Shown piece by piece: positions 1 to 5,933 of a DNA stretch of 5,933 bases (its first letter is position 1; each line of letters opens with the position of its first letter). The notes under the pieces were generated by a model, which searched no databases, was not told where the DNA came from, and saw only the letters and a program-made list of their open reading frames with translations. The translations under genes and the position numbers were made by a program. The stretch comes from Paracoccaceae bacterium (GTDB lineage Bacteria > Pseudomonadota > Alphaproteobacteria > Rhodobacterales > Rhodobacteraceae). The stretch covers positions 1-5,933 of the forward strand of contig SKNG01000058.1 in the NCBI GenBank assembly GCA_007120685.1. The letters are read 5' to 3'.

Positions 1-118
1 ACTGTCCCTCTTAGAAGCCCTGGACGTCCCAAAGCCTGCTTGAACCGCCTGATGTTGTGGCAATTCCAGAAATCGCCACAAGTGAATTCAATTACTTATC
101 GGATTTGCTGTTGAACTT
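1..118. other. AT-richer non-native tract, possible end of an inserted element
   Basis: This stretch differs from everything to its right. Positions 61-120 contain only 23 G/C in 60, while the following genes are strongly GC-rich. The frame of the downstream radical SAM gene is closed here by stops at 41-43, 50-52 and 83-85, and no homologous residues of that gene can be read upstream of about 119. Two minus-strand frames stay open to the window edge for about 30 codons, but I recognise no family in them. A 27-nt imperfect palindrome lies inside. The simplest reading is the terminal part of an insertion sequence or other insertion that cut the radical SAM gene. No terminal inverted repeat or target duplication can be shown from one end, so the element type is unknown. 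Confidence 0.35.
55..81. repeat. 27-nt imperfect palindrome
   Basis: The arms TTGTGGC (55-61) and GCCACAA (75-81) are perfect reverse complements. Inside them, after one mismatch, ATT (63-65) pairs with AAT (71-73). This gives ten paired positions around a small centre. It could be a hairpin of an insertion element end, a recombinase or regulator binding site, or chance. No T-tract follows, so it does not look like a terminator. Confidence 0.4.
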
Positions 119-901
119 GGGAAATGCGCTGATGAGATCGCTGCGCGCGCCCCGGCGACCAATGTCTGGTTTTCCTTTTGCGGAGAGCCCTTGCTGCAGC
201 CCGAGCGCTTGATCGAGATGCTGGATTATGGCCGACAGGTCGGGCTGACCTCGCTCAACCTGAACACCAATGGCATGCGGCTGAACGCGGGCATCGCCGA
301 TCGACTGCTGGACACCGGGCTTTCGACGATCGTGATCGGCATCGATGGCTTCACCAGGCAGACCTATGAAAGATATCGCTGCCTGGGCGACCGGGACCGC
401 GTTTATGCCAATGTCGAATATCTGCTGCGGCAACGCGCGCGGCGCGAGAGCGGGCCGGAAATCATGGTCCAGTTCATCGAGATGGACGACAACAACAAGG
501 AATTCGATGCCTATCGCGATCACTGGCTGGGGCTGGGCGCCACCGTCAAGCTGCGCCGCAAGCTCAGCTGGGGCGGTCGGTTCGACACCGCGATCGATAT
601 CGCCGATGAGGCGCGCATTCCCTGCCCCTGGGCGATCACGATGATGCATATGTTCTGGGATGGTCGCGTGCCGCGTTGCCCCGGCGATACCGAGGGCGAG
701 GATGCGGCGGGCAACGCCTGGGATGACAGCCTGTCCGACCTCTGGGCGCGGCTCGGCCCCTATCGTCAGCACCATCTTGAGCGAAAGTTCGACCTGCTGC
801 CCAGCCGCTGCGATACCTGCACCGACTGGAAAACGGGTGCCTCGCTGAAGCTGCGCCCGGATCGCGACAAGGCGCGGTCGCATGCAGGGCAATGTCGATG
901 A
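119..901 (+). CDS. Radical SAM/SPASM domain protein, 5'-truncated remnant
   Basis: This is the C-terminal two thirds of a radical SAM enzyme with a SPASM/twitch-type auxiliary cluster domain. Recognisable residues start near 119 (GKCADEIAARAP, then VWFSFCGEPLL). The GEP motif that contacts S-adenosylmethionine is at 182-190, and a TNG strand follows. The C-terminal cysteines are at 623-625, 677-679, 809-811 and 818-820 (CDTC), spaced as in SPASM domains that bind an extra [4Fe-4S] cluster; the segment DGRVPRCPGD is typical. The N-terminal CxxxCxxC motif that holds the catalytic cluster is absent, and the frame is closed by a stop at 83-85. A TTG at 191 preceded by GGAG could start translation, but it lies just after the conserved GEP motif, so it is unlikely to be the native start. 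The stop overlaps the next gene by 4 bp. The protein is almost certainly catalytically dead as it stands. The substrate is unknown; the neighbour suggests sugar or secondary metabolite chemistry. Confidence 0.75.
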   Translation, partial: GKCADEIAARAPATNVWFSFCGEPLLQPERLIEMLDYGRQVGLTSLNLNTNGMRLNAGIADRLLDTGLSTIVIGIDGFTRQTYERYRCLGDRDRVYANVEYLLRQRARRESGPEIMVQFIEMDDNNKEFDAYRDHWLGLGATVKLRRKLSWGGRFDTAIDIADEARIPCPWAITMMHMFWDGRVPRCPGDTEGEDAAGNAWDDSLSDLWARLGPYRQHHLERKFDLLPSRCDTCTDWKTGASLKLRPDRDKARSHAGQCR

Positions 902-1863
902 GCACGCTCTATCTTTGCGCGGCCGGCAACCCCGAGGGCGTGCGCCTCGCGCTGGAGGTCAACGCCGCCGACCCGCGCTGGCAGAGGATCGTTTTGCTCG
1001 ATGATGATCCCGCCCGGCATGGGCAAGAGATCCTTGGTGTGCGGGTTCTGGGGCCCTTCGCGGCGCTTGCCGATCATCGCGAGGGGGATGCGGCGGTCAA
1101 TCTGGTGGCCCGCTCGACGCTGGGCAGGGACCGCGCGCGCGCCAGGATCGAAGGGTTCGGCATTGCGCTTTGCAGTCTTGTCCATCCTTCCATCAACTTG
1201 CACGGGGTGACGCTTGGCCATGCCGTGACCTTGTACGAGGGCTGCACGGTTTCCGCCCTTTCGGTGGTGCAGGATCATGCGGTGATCTTCACGCGGGCGG
1301 TGCTGGGCCATGGCGCATCACTCGGGCCGGGGGCCGTGCTTGGGCCGGGGGCCGTGATCAATGCGCGGGTGAAGGTCGGGGCGCGGGCCTATATCGGCAC
1401 CAATGCCGCCGTCATGCCCGATCTCGACATCGGCGATGAGGCCACGGTCAGCGCCTGCTCGGCGGTGATCGCTCACGTGCCGGCCCGCGCCCTGGCGCTT
1501 GGCGTCCCGGCCGAGATCATGGGCGAGCCCGAGCCGGCAGCGGCGCCCGGCCCTGCGCCCGGCAGCGGCGCGGTGTCGCTCGACCTTGTGCAGGCGATCT
1601 TCGCCAGGGTTCTGGGGGCAGCGTCGATCGGGGCCGATACGGGCTTTTTCGAAGCGGGCGGGACATCGCGCCTGGCGCTCGACCTGCAGCGGCATCTGAC
1701 GCAGGCGCTCGGGGTTTCGGTCTCTGTCGTGGATATCTTCCAGTGCCTGACGCCGCGCAGGCTTTGCGCGCATCTGACCTCGCGCCCGGGTCCGACGCCG
1801 CCCCGGACAACGACGCCGGACAGCGCCGAGCTTGTCCGCAGACGCAAGGCGATGCGCGTGTGA
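898..1863 (+). CDS. NeuD/PglD-like hexapeptide acyltransferase fused to a phosphopantetheine carrier domain
   Basis: The protein has 321 residues. Residues 1-90 resemble the Rossmann-like N-terminal domain of NeuD/PglD sugar O/N-acyltransferases (nucleotide-sugar binding in that family). Residues about 95-208 are a left-handed beta-helix of hexapeptide repeats ending in the usual GVPAEI. A Pro/Ala-rich linker (210-224) leads to a carrier domain (about 226-295) with FFEAGGTS, whose Ser257 is the expected 4'-phosphopantetheine site; it looks like an NRPS-type peptidyl carrier. The tail is basic (RRRKAMR). I chose the ATG at 898 because it gives an ATGA overlap with the radical SAM stop and puts AGGG (886-889) 8 nt upstream; the ATG at 892 is only 2 nt from it. 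By alignment from memory, His138 matches the catalytic histidine of PglD, but the flanking EHD is GHG here. A likely role is transfer of an acyl group, perhaps loaded on its own carrier domain, to a sugar or amino-sugar. The acyl donor is an inference. Confidence 0.8.
   Translation: MSTLYLCAAGNPEGVRLALEVNAADPRWQRIVLLDDDPARHGQEILGVRVLGPFAALADHREGDAAVNLVARSTLGRDRARARIEGFGIALCSLVHPSINLHGVTLGHAVTLYEGCTVSALSVVQDHAVIFTRAVLGHGASLGPGAVLGPGAVINARVKVGARAYIGTNAAVMPDLDIGDEATVSACSAVIAHVPARALALGVPAEIMGEPEPAAAPGPAPGSGAVSLDLVQAIFARVLGAASIGADTGFFEAGGTSRLALDLQRHLTQALGVSVSVVDIFQCLTPRRLCAHLTSRPGPTPPRTTTPDSAELVRRRKAMRV
1322..1357 (+). repeat. 18-bp tandem duplication encoding two identical LGPGAV hexads
   Basis: The 15-mer GGGCCGGGGGCCGTG occurs at 1324-1338 and again at 1342-1356, an exact 18-bp period. 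It encodes LGPGAV-LGPGAV in the beta-helix of the acyltransferase. One hexapeptide is one face of a helix coil, so the duplication keeps the fold in register. It may be a recent slippage event. Confidence 0.7.
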
Positions 1864-1980
1864 CGATCCGCTGACAGGCACCAGCCGGCCCGTGGCAGCG
1901 TGCAATCGACCGATATCCGAAACATGGCCGCGCTGCCGCATGTCGGCCCTGCATCCACGAAGCAGGTCTCGGCGGCCGGA

Positions 1981-3621
1981 TCAACGTTGCAACGGGCCCA
2001 GTTGCGCGGCATCCAGATCGTTCTCGTCCCAGACCCCCAGCAAGATGCCCTTGCGCCTGGATTTGCCCCGGCGCGCGATGAGTTGGGTGTCGGTAACCGT
2101 GGTCCGCTGCGCGGGGCGGCGCGCCCAGTCGGCCAGCCGTGCCCCGAGCCGGGCGCGGATATCCGCATGGGCCGGGCTGGTGCCCAGATCGATGAATTCC
2201 TGCGGGTCGGTTTCGGTATCGAACAGCATCGGCGGCAGGCCACCTTCGGCATGGATCAGCTTGTAGCGCCCGTCGAAGATCATGAAGAGCCGCGCCTGTT
2301 TCGGCGCAAGGTCAAGCCGGTCGGCCATCGGTGTGGCCGAATAGTCGTATTCGCTGATCACCACATCGCGCCAGCTATCGGGCACAGCGCCATGCAGGAA
2401 GGGCAGCAGCGAGCGACCCTCGATGACGTGATCGGGCACCTGCCCGCCGGCGGCCTCGATGAAGGTCGCGGCCAGGTCGATCGCTTCGACCAGCGCATCG
2501 CAGACCGTGCCGCGGGTGGCATCGGCCTGCGCTGTGGGGTCATAGACGATCAGCGGCACGCGCACCGAGGGATCGTGGAAAAGGTCCTTCTCGCCCAGCC
2601 AGTGATCGCCCAGATAGTCGCCGTGATCCGAGGTCAGCACGATCATCGTGTCCTCCATCCGCCCGGTTTCCTGCAGATGATCCAGCAGCCGGCCCAGATG
2701 GTCGTCGCATTGCGCGATCAGGCCCATATAGGCGGGGATCACCGCGCGCCTTACCTCATCGCGCGAAAATGCCCGGCCGATGGGGTTTTCCATATAGGCG
2801 CGGTAGACGGGATGCGGGTTGTCGCGTTCGCGTTCGTGGCGGGCGGCGGGCAACACGTCCTGCGGCCCGTAGAGGTCGTTATAGGGCGCGGGCACGATAT
2901 AGGGCCAGTGCGGCTTGATATAGGAAAGGTGGCAAAGCCAGGGCCGCGCATCGGTCTGCGGATCGTTCAGGAAATCCAGCGCGCTTGTGGTCAGCCAGGC
3001 GGTTTCGCTGTCTTCCTCGTTGATATTGGCGGGCAGGCGGGCGTTCTTCATCAGCCAGCCCGAGGCCGGGCTGCCATCGGGGCCGATGGCGGCATTGGCG
3101 TGGCTCAGCCAGGGGTTCGGCCCCGGATAGCCGCGCGCCTTGAGCCATTCGTTATAGGGCGAGCGGCGGGTATCGTAGAACCCGTCCGGCCCTTCCGCCC
3201 AGAGCCCGTCATCGCGTTCCCAGATGTCGAAGCCGCACTCACTCACCCGCGCGCCGATCACGCTGTCGGGCGCCAGACCCAGCCGGGCCATGCCCTCGGC
3301 ATCGGCCTGCATATGGGTCTTGCCGATCAGCCAGCTATCCATGCCGAGGCGGCGCAGGTGATCGCCCAGCGTGATCTCGCCCACCTTCAGCGGGAAGTTG
3401 TTCCAGGCGGCGCCGTGGGAATGCACGTAGCGCCCGGTATAGAAGCTCATTCGGCTGGCACCGCAGACGGGTGACTGCACATAGGCGCGGCTGAAGCGCA
3501 CGCCCATTTCGGCCAGCCGGTCCATGTTCGGTGTGCGCATGGTGGGGTGACCGGCGCAGGACAGGAAGTCGTGGCGCAGCTGGTCATACATGATGAAGAG
3601 GATGTTGCGGATGCGGCGCAT
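1981..3621 (-). CDS. Sulfatase-superfamily hydrolase, phosphonate monoester hydrolase/arylsulfatase-like
   Basis: The protein has 546 residues and belongs to the alkaline phosphatase/sulfatase superfamily. The N-terminus reads NILFIMYDQLRHD, with metal ligands expected at Asp13 and Gln14. C53-G-A-S-R57 is the CxAxR/CxPxR signature whose cysteine is converted to formylglycine, the catalytic nucleophile. Other conserved pieces are GKTH (100-103), KPH (236-238), the metal-binding SDHG (Asp332-His333) and Lys345. The layout HLSYIKPHWP...APYNDLY and the overall length resemble Rhizobium and Burkholderia phosphonate monoester hydrolases, which cleave phosphonate, phosphate and sulfate esters. The exact substrate cannot be read from sequence. 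There is no signal peptide, so the enzyme is probably cytoplasmic. It needs a formylglycine-generating enzyme, and none is encoded here. The ATG at 3619-3621 fits the family start, but no clear Shine-Dalgarno precedes it. It lies downstream of a TAXI-TRAP transporter on the same strand, behind a terminator-like hairpin. It faces the acyltransferase gene convergently. Confidence 0.88.
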   Translation of the reverse strand: MRRIRNILFIMYDQLRHDFLSCAGHPTMRTPNMDRLAEMGVRFSRAYVQSPVCGASRMSFYTGRYVHSHGAAWNNFPLKVGEITLGDHLRRLGMDSWLIGKTHMQADAEGMARLGLAPDSVIGARVSECGFDIWERDDGLWAEGPDGFYDTRRSPYNEWLKARGYPGPNPWLSHANAAIGPDGSPASGWLMKNARLPANINEEDSETAWLTTSALDFLNDPQTDARPWLCHLSYIKPHWPYIVPAPYNDLYGPQDVLPAARHERERDNPHPVYRAYMENPIGRAFSRDEVRRAVIPAYMGLIAQCDDHLGRLLDHLQETGRMEDTMIVLTSDHGDYLGDHWLGEKDLFHDPSVRVPLIVYDPTAQADATRGTVCDALVEAIDLAATFIEAAGGQVPDHVIEGRSLLPFLHGAVPDSWRDVVISEYDYSATPMADRLDLAPKQARLFMIFDGRYKLIHAEGGLPPMLFDTETDPQEFIDLGTSPAHADIRARLGARLADWARRPAQRTTVTDTQLIARRGKSRRKGILLGVWDENDLDAAQLGPLQR

Positions 3622-3650
3622 GGATGGGTCCGGGAATGATTGCCGGGGGT

Positions 3651-3667
3651 AGGGGGCTTTGCCCCCT
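3651..3667. repeat. Perfect hairpin AGGGGGC-TTT-GCCCCCT
   Basis: Arms at 3651-3657 and 3661-3667 pair perfectly over 7 bp around a TTT loop. Smaller hairpins follow: GGCC-TGC-GGCC (3671-3681) and GGGC-TTC-GCCC (3684-3694). I know this style of stacked GC hairpin from Rhodobacteraceae intergenic regions, where it sits near gene ends. It may act in transcript processing or termination, or be a REP-like repeat. Confidence 0.55.
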
Positions 3668-3704
3668 CTTGGCCTGCGGCCTGGGGCTTCGCCCGTTCCT
3701 TACT

Positions 3705-3729
3705 GAAATTGCTCCACCGGAGCAATTTC
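3705..3729. repeat. Perfect 11-bp inverted repeat with 3-nt loop
   Basis: GAAATTGCTCC (3705-3715) and GGAGCAATTTC (3719-3729) are exact reverse complements around ACC. It lies between the binding-protein gene and the sulfatase gene, about 85 nt upstream of the sulfatase start. It could be a transcript hairpin, a REP-like unit or an operator; the sequence alone does not decide. Confidence 0.6.
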
Positions 3730-3742
3730 CGGGCGAGCGGAA

Positions 3743-3773
3743 CCCCCCAGAGTATTTTCGGCAAGATGAAGAA
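3743..3773. repeat. Conserved-looking intergenic motif (CCCCCCAGAGTATTTTCGGC... type)
   Basis: The C-run followed by AGAGTATTTTCGGCAAGATG and a short A/G tract resembles a motif I recall as recurrent in Rhodobacteraceae intergenic regions, usually next to the GC hairpins found here at 3651-3694. Recurrence is recalled, not tested. On the - strand it follows the terminator stem of the binding-protein gene, so it may belong to its 3' untranslated region. Confidence 0.4.
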
Positions 3774-3808
3774 GCGGGCGCGGCGCCGGTTGCGGGCGCC
3801 GCGCCGGT
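3770..3808 (-). terminator. GC-rich terminator hairpin after the TAXI binding-protein gene
   Basis: GGCGCGGCGCC (3777-3787) and GGCGCCGCGCC (3795-3805) form a perfect 11-bp stem with a 7-nt loop. It begins only a few bases past the stop of the binding-protein gene. On the - strand the stem is followed by CGCTTCTTCATCTT, a T-rich but interrupted tract. This fits an intrinsic terminator or a 3'-end stabilising stem, and it makes full read-through into the sulfatase gene less likely. Confidence 0.65.
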
Positions 3809-3811
3809 TTC

Positions 3812-4822
3812 TCAGCGCGAGCCTTCGGGGATGGTGACGCCGATTTCCTCATAGTAGCGCAGCGCGCCGGGGTGCAGACGCATCCCGCCATCATGCACGG
3901 CGTAATCGAGGCTGACATTGCGCAGCCAGGGCTGGTTCTCGGCCTCGGCCTCGGCGGCCTCCCAGAAGCTGCGGGTGATCAGATAGACCGTCGCTTCGTC
4001 CAGATCGGCGCGCACGGTCACGCCGACGGCTGCGCCATGGGTGTAGACATCCTCGGTATTGACCACGCCATCGCCATAGGTGCCGGCGGGGATGACGCCG
4101 CGCTCGGCGCCGATGCGGGTGGTCATCGCCTGGGCGGGTTCGCTGGCCTCGAATTCTTCCGCACTCAGGCCAAGCAGGCGCAACTGGCTGGTCTGGGCAA
4201 GCTGTTCGACCTGCGGGAAGGGCGCGATGCCACCGTTGACGAAGACATCGAATTGCCGGTCCTGAAAGCCCTGCAGCGCCGAGGCCCAGGAGCCGCGGAC
4301 ATTCTCGTAATCCTCGCCCGCCGTCATGCCGGTCAGCCCTTCGATCCAGGCATGCGCCGAGGACCAGGCGCCGCCCCCCGGCGGGCCCAGAAAGACCGAG
4401 CGGCCGCGGATATCCTCGAGCGTTTCGATGCCGCTGTCGGCGCGGGTGATGTAGTGATACTGGCCATAGGGGAACCACATGATGAGGTTCAGGTTCTCGG
4501 CCAGTTCCGGGGCCTCGGGCATTGCCTGATACATGGCGCCGCCCTGGCGCATGAACTGGTAGATGATGGGCGAGGTCATGGACATGTCCAGCTCGCCCGC
4601 CGCGACCTCCATCTGGTGGCGGGTGGCCGCGCCGGTGGCATCGACATTGATGCGGTAGTCGGACTGCGCCTGATTGACCAGCGTGGCCATGGTGGTCATC
4701 ACCAGATAGGCCGATGAGCCGGGCGCGATGGTCGCCATGCGCAGGGTCTCCTGCGCCGAGGCAGGCACGGCAAGCACCGCGAGGCAAGCGCCGGCCAGCG
4801 CGAATTTCGGTGAGTGTTTCAT
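3812..4822 (-). CDS. TAXI-family TRAP transporter solute-binding protein
   Basis: The protein has 336 residues and is a periplasmic receptor that hands an organic anion to a TRAP permease. Residues 1-23 are a signal peptide (basic start, hydrophobic Ala/Leu core, ASA cleavage site before Gln24). The mature part shows the TAXI family pattern: ATIAPGSSAYL near 29-40, a GE-LDMSMTSPI segment (76-85), the LGPPGGGAWSSA loop (145-156) and the C-terminal LHPGALRYYEEIGV (316-329). The ATG at 4820-4822 is preceded by a full AGGAGG (on the + strand CCTCCT at 4829-4834) with 6 nt spacing. It overlaps the permease stop by 4 bp, so the two are translationally coupled. The ligand is not identifiable; TAXI proteins often bind dicarboxylates, glutamate or aromatic acids. 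A longer open frame extends upstream through the permease region, but that extension is the permease gene read in a wrong frame. Confidence 0.92.
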   Translation of the reverse strand: MKHSPKFALAGACLAVLAVPASAQETLRMATIAPGSSAYLVMTTMATLVNQAQSDYRINVDATGAATRHQMEVAAGELDMSMTSPIIYQFMRQGGAMYQAMPEAPELAENLNLIMWFPYGQYHYITRADSGIETLEDIRGRSVFLGPPGGGAWSSAHAWIEGLTGMTAGEDYENVRGSWASALQGFQDRQFDVFVNGGIAPFPQVEQLAQTSQLRLLGLSAEEFEASEPAQAMTTRIGAERGVIPAGTYGDGVVNTEDVYTHGAAVGVTVRADLDEATVYLITRSFWEAAEAEAENQPWLRNVSLDYAVHDGGMRLHPGALRYYEEIGVTIPEGSR

Positions 4823-5933
4823 GGGGTTCCTCCTTGTTGATGGGTTGGGGCGAGGCGGCGCAAGCCGCGGATATTGAGGGCGATCAGGGCGAGTGCGGCG
4901 GCGAGCGATGGCAGGGCAACCACCGGGTCCGGGGCGATCAGGCCAAGGCCTGCAGCGATGCGTGCGGCGCGCCAGGCCATCGACAACGGGCGCCCCTCCC
5001 AGCCGCCGAGGCCGGTGACCAGCATCCAGGTCGTCAGCGCGAAGGCCGCGAGCGCCCGGGCCAGGCCGCCCGCGCTGAAATCGGGCAGGATCAGCAGCAG
5101 GTCCGGGTGCAGCACGAAGAAGAACGGGATGACGAAGCCCGCGATGGCCAGGCGCAGCGCGGTGAAGCCGGTCTCCATTGGCCCGGCGCCGGCGATGGGG
5201 GCGGCGGCGAAGGCCGCCAGCGCCACCGGCGGGGTGATGACGCTGAGCACGCCGAAATAGACCACGAAGAGATGCGCCGCCACCAGCGGCACGCCGAGGC
5301 GCTGCAGCGCCGGGCCCAGCACGATGGCAATCAAGAGATAGGCAGCACCCGGTGGCACCCCCATGCCCATGATCAGGCAGGCCCCGGCCACCAGCACCAG
5401 CGCCATGATCAGCGAGGTATCGGCCAGCGCCAGCACCCCTTCGGCAAAGCGCAGCCCCACCCCGGACATGTTGATCACGCCGATGACGAAGCCGATGGCG
5501 GCGGCGATGATCATGATCGTCGCCGCCGTGCGCCCGGCATCGACCAGCGCCGCCCACCAGCGCGAAGGGTTGCGAAAGGCCGGAAAGAAGGCCAGCGAGA
5601 GCACCACCGCCGAGCCCAGGGCGTAGAAGCCTGCATTCTGCGCCGTCCGCCCGGTCAGCAGCACCCAGATGATCACCCCCAGCGGCAGCCAGAAGGCGAG
5701 GCTGCGCAGCCAGTCCATCGCGGCGATGCGCGGCAGCTCGGAGGGCTTGGGCGGGGCGAGGTTCAGCCGCCGCGCCTCGACATAGACCACCGCGAAGAGC
5801 GAGGCATAATACAGGATCGCCGGGATCAGCGCGGCGGTGATGATATGCAGATAGGGAATGCCGGTGACATCGGCCATCAGGAAGGCCACCACCCCCATCA
5901 CCGGCGGCATGATCTGCCCGCCGGTCGAGGCCG
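4819..5933 (-). CDS. TRAP transporter fused permease subunit (TAXI system), 5' end beyond the window
   Basis: About 370 C-terminal residues of the fused small and large TRAP membrane subunits are present; the start lies past the right edge. The frame enters with ASTGGQIMPPVMG, a hallmark of TRAP large-subunit domains, and continues through many hydrophobic segments. Further family landmarks are GACLIMGMGVPPGAAY, the AAHLFVVYFGVLSVITPPVA segment and APIAGAGPMETG. The last roughly 100 residues match the C-terminal extension typical of fused TAXI permeases (DUF3394-like). It sits in the inner membrane and uses an ion gradient to import the substrate delivered by the binding protein. The stop TGA (4819-4821) overlaps the binding-protein ATG by 4 bp. 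Here the permease gene comes before the binding-protein gene. No separate small-subunit gene is expected, because it is normally fused at the N-terminus. Confidence 0.92.
   Translation of the reverse strand, partial: ASTGGQIMPPVMGVVAFLMADVTGIPYLHIITAALIPAILYYASLFAVVYVEARRLNLAPPKPSELPRIAAMDWLRSLAFWLPLGVIIWVLLTGRTAQNAGFYALGSAVVLSLAFFPAFRNPSRWWAALVDAGRTAATIMIIAAAIGFVIGVINMSGVGLRFAEGVLALADTSLIMALVLVAGACLIMGMGVPPGAAYLLIAIVLGPALQRLGVPLVAAHLFVVYFGVLSVITPPVALAAFAAAPIAGAGPMETGFTALRLAIAGFVIPFFFVLHPDLLLILPDFSAGGLARALAAFALTTWMLVTGLGGWEGRPLSMAWRAARIAAGLGLIAPDPVVALPSLAAALALIALNIRGLRRLAPTHQQGGTP
4829..4834 (-). promoter_or_regulatory. Shine-Dalgarno site of the TAXI binding-protein gene
   Basis: AGGAGG on the - strand, 6 nt before the ATG, lies within the last codons of the permease gene. 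It is the strongest ribosome binding site in the window and would allow high, partly independent synthesis of the binding protein, which is normally needed in excess over its permease. Confidence 0.75.

Noticed and set aside
191..193. TTG with upstream GGAG as the native start of the radical SAM protein
   Set aside because: It falls just after the conserved GEP motif, so it would remove most of the SAM-binding half; at most it is an accidental start.
92..892. - strand open frame of 266 codons opposite the radical SAM remnant
   Set aside because: The + strand carries GEP and SPASM cysteine motifs; the antisense frame is a shadow, although its last codons run into the AT-richer tract.
1894..1937. 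Possible terminator between the convergent genes: GGCAGCG (1894-1900) and CGCTGCC (1931-1937)
   Set aside because: The loop is 30 nt and no T-tract follows on either strand, so it is too weak to annotate.
1900..3474. Long + strand open frame (524 codons) opposite the sulfatase gene
   Set aside because: It is antisense to a gene with clear catalytic motifs, contains no recognisable domain, and is expected from GC-rich codon bias.
3872..4717. + strand open frame of 281 codons opposite the binding-protein gene
   Set aside because: It lies antisense to a well-supported gene with signal peptide and family motifs, and its own residues show no family pattern.
4823..5557. In-frame N-terminal extension of the binding protein to a 581-residue protein
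   Set aside because: The extension is Arg/Gly/Ala-rich, overlaps the permease gene in another frame, and the real start has a signal peptide and AGGAGG.

Overview
The window is GC-rich and looks like an alphaproteobacterium of the Rhodobacterales type (Paracoccus/Rhodobacter-like). This rests on the GC-skewed codon use, the TAXI-TRAP transporter, and a gap at 3622-3811 carrying a hairpin-rich, conserved-looking segment of a kind I associate with Rhodobacteraceae. The taxonomic call is an inference.

Layout. Positions 1 to about 118 are an AT-richer tract (61-120 has 23 G/C in 60 by hand count) with no recognised gene. It may be the end of an inserted element. It runs straight into a radical SAM/SPASM gene on the + strand (119-901) that has lost its start and its CxxxCxxC cluster-binding segment. 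That remnant overlaps by 4 bp (ATGA) with a + strand gene (898-1863) for a NeuD/PglD-like left-handed beta-helix acyltransferase fused to a C-terminal phosphopantetheine carrier domain. The pair looks like the downstream end of a cluster for decorating a sugar or small molecule, probably broken at its left side.

A short convergent gap (1864-1980) separates this from genes on the - strand. Reading in their direction, the order is: a TAXI-type TRAP fused permease, cut by the right window edge (5933-4819); a periplasmic TAXI solute-binding protein (4822-3812), coupled to the permease by another 4-bp ATGA overlap; a 190-bp gap with a strong GC-rich terminator hairpin followed by further hairpins; and a sulfatase-superfamily hydrolase (3621-1981) resembling phosphonate monoester hydrolase/arylsulfatase.

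How they may work together. The permease and binding protein form one secondary transporter driven by an ion gradient, with the periplasmic protein delivering an organic anion. The hydrolase has no signal peptide and so probably acts in the cytoplasm. It could hydrolyse a sulfate, phosphate or phosphonate ester brought in by that transporter, but the terminator between them means shared expression is not shown. No tRNA, rRNA, CRISPR array or complete transposase gene was seen.
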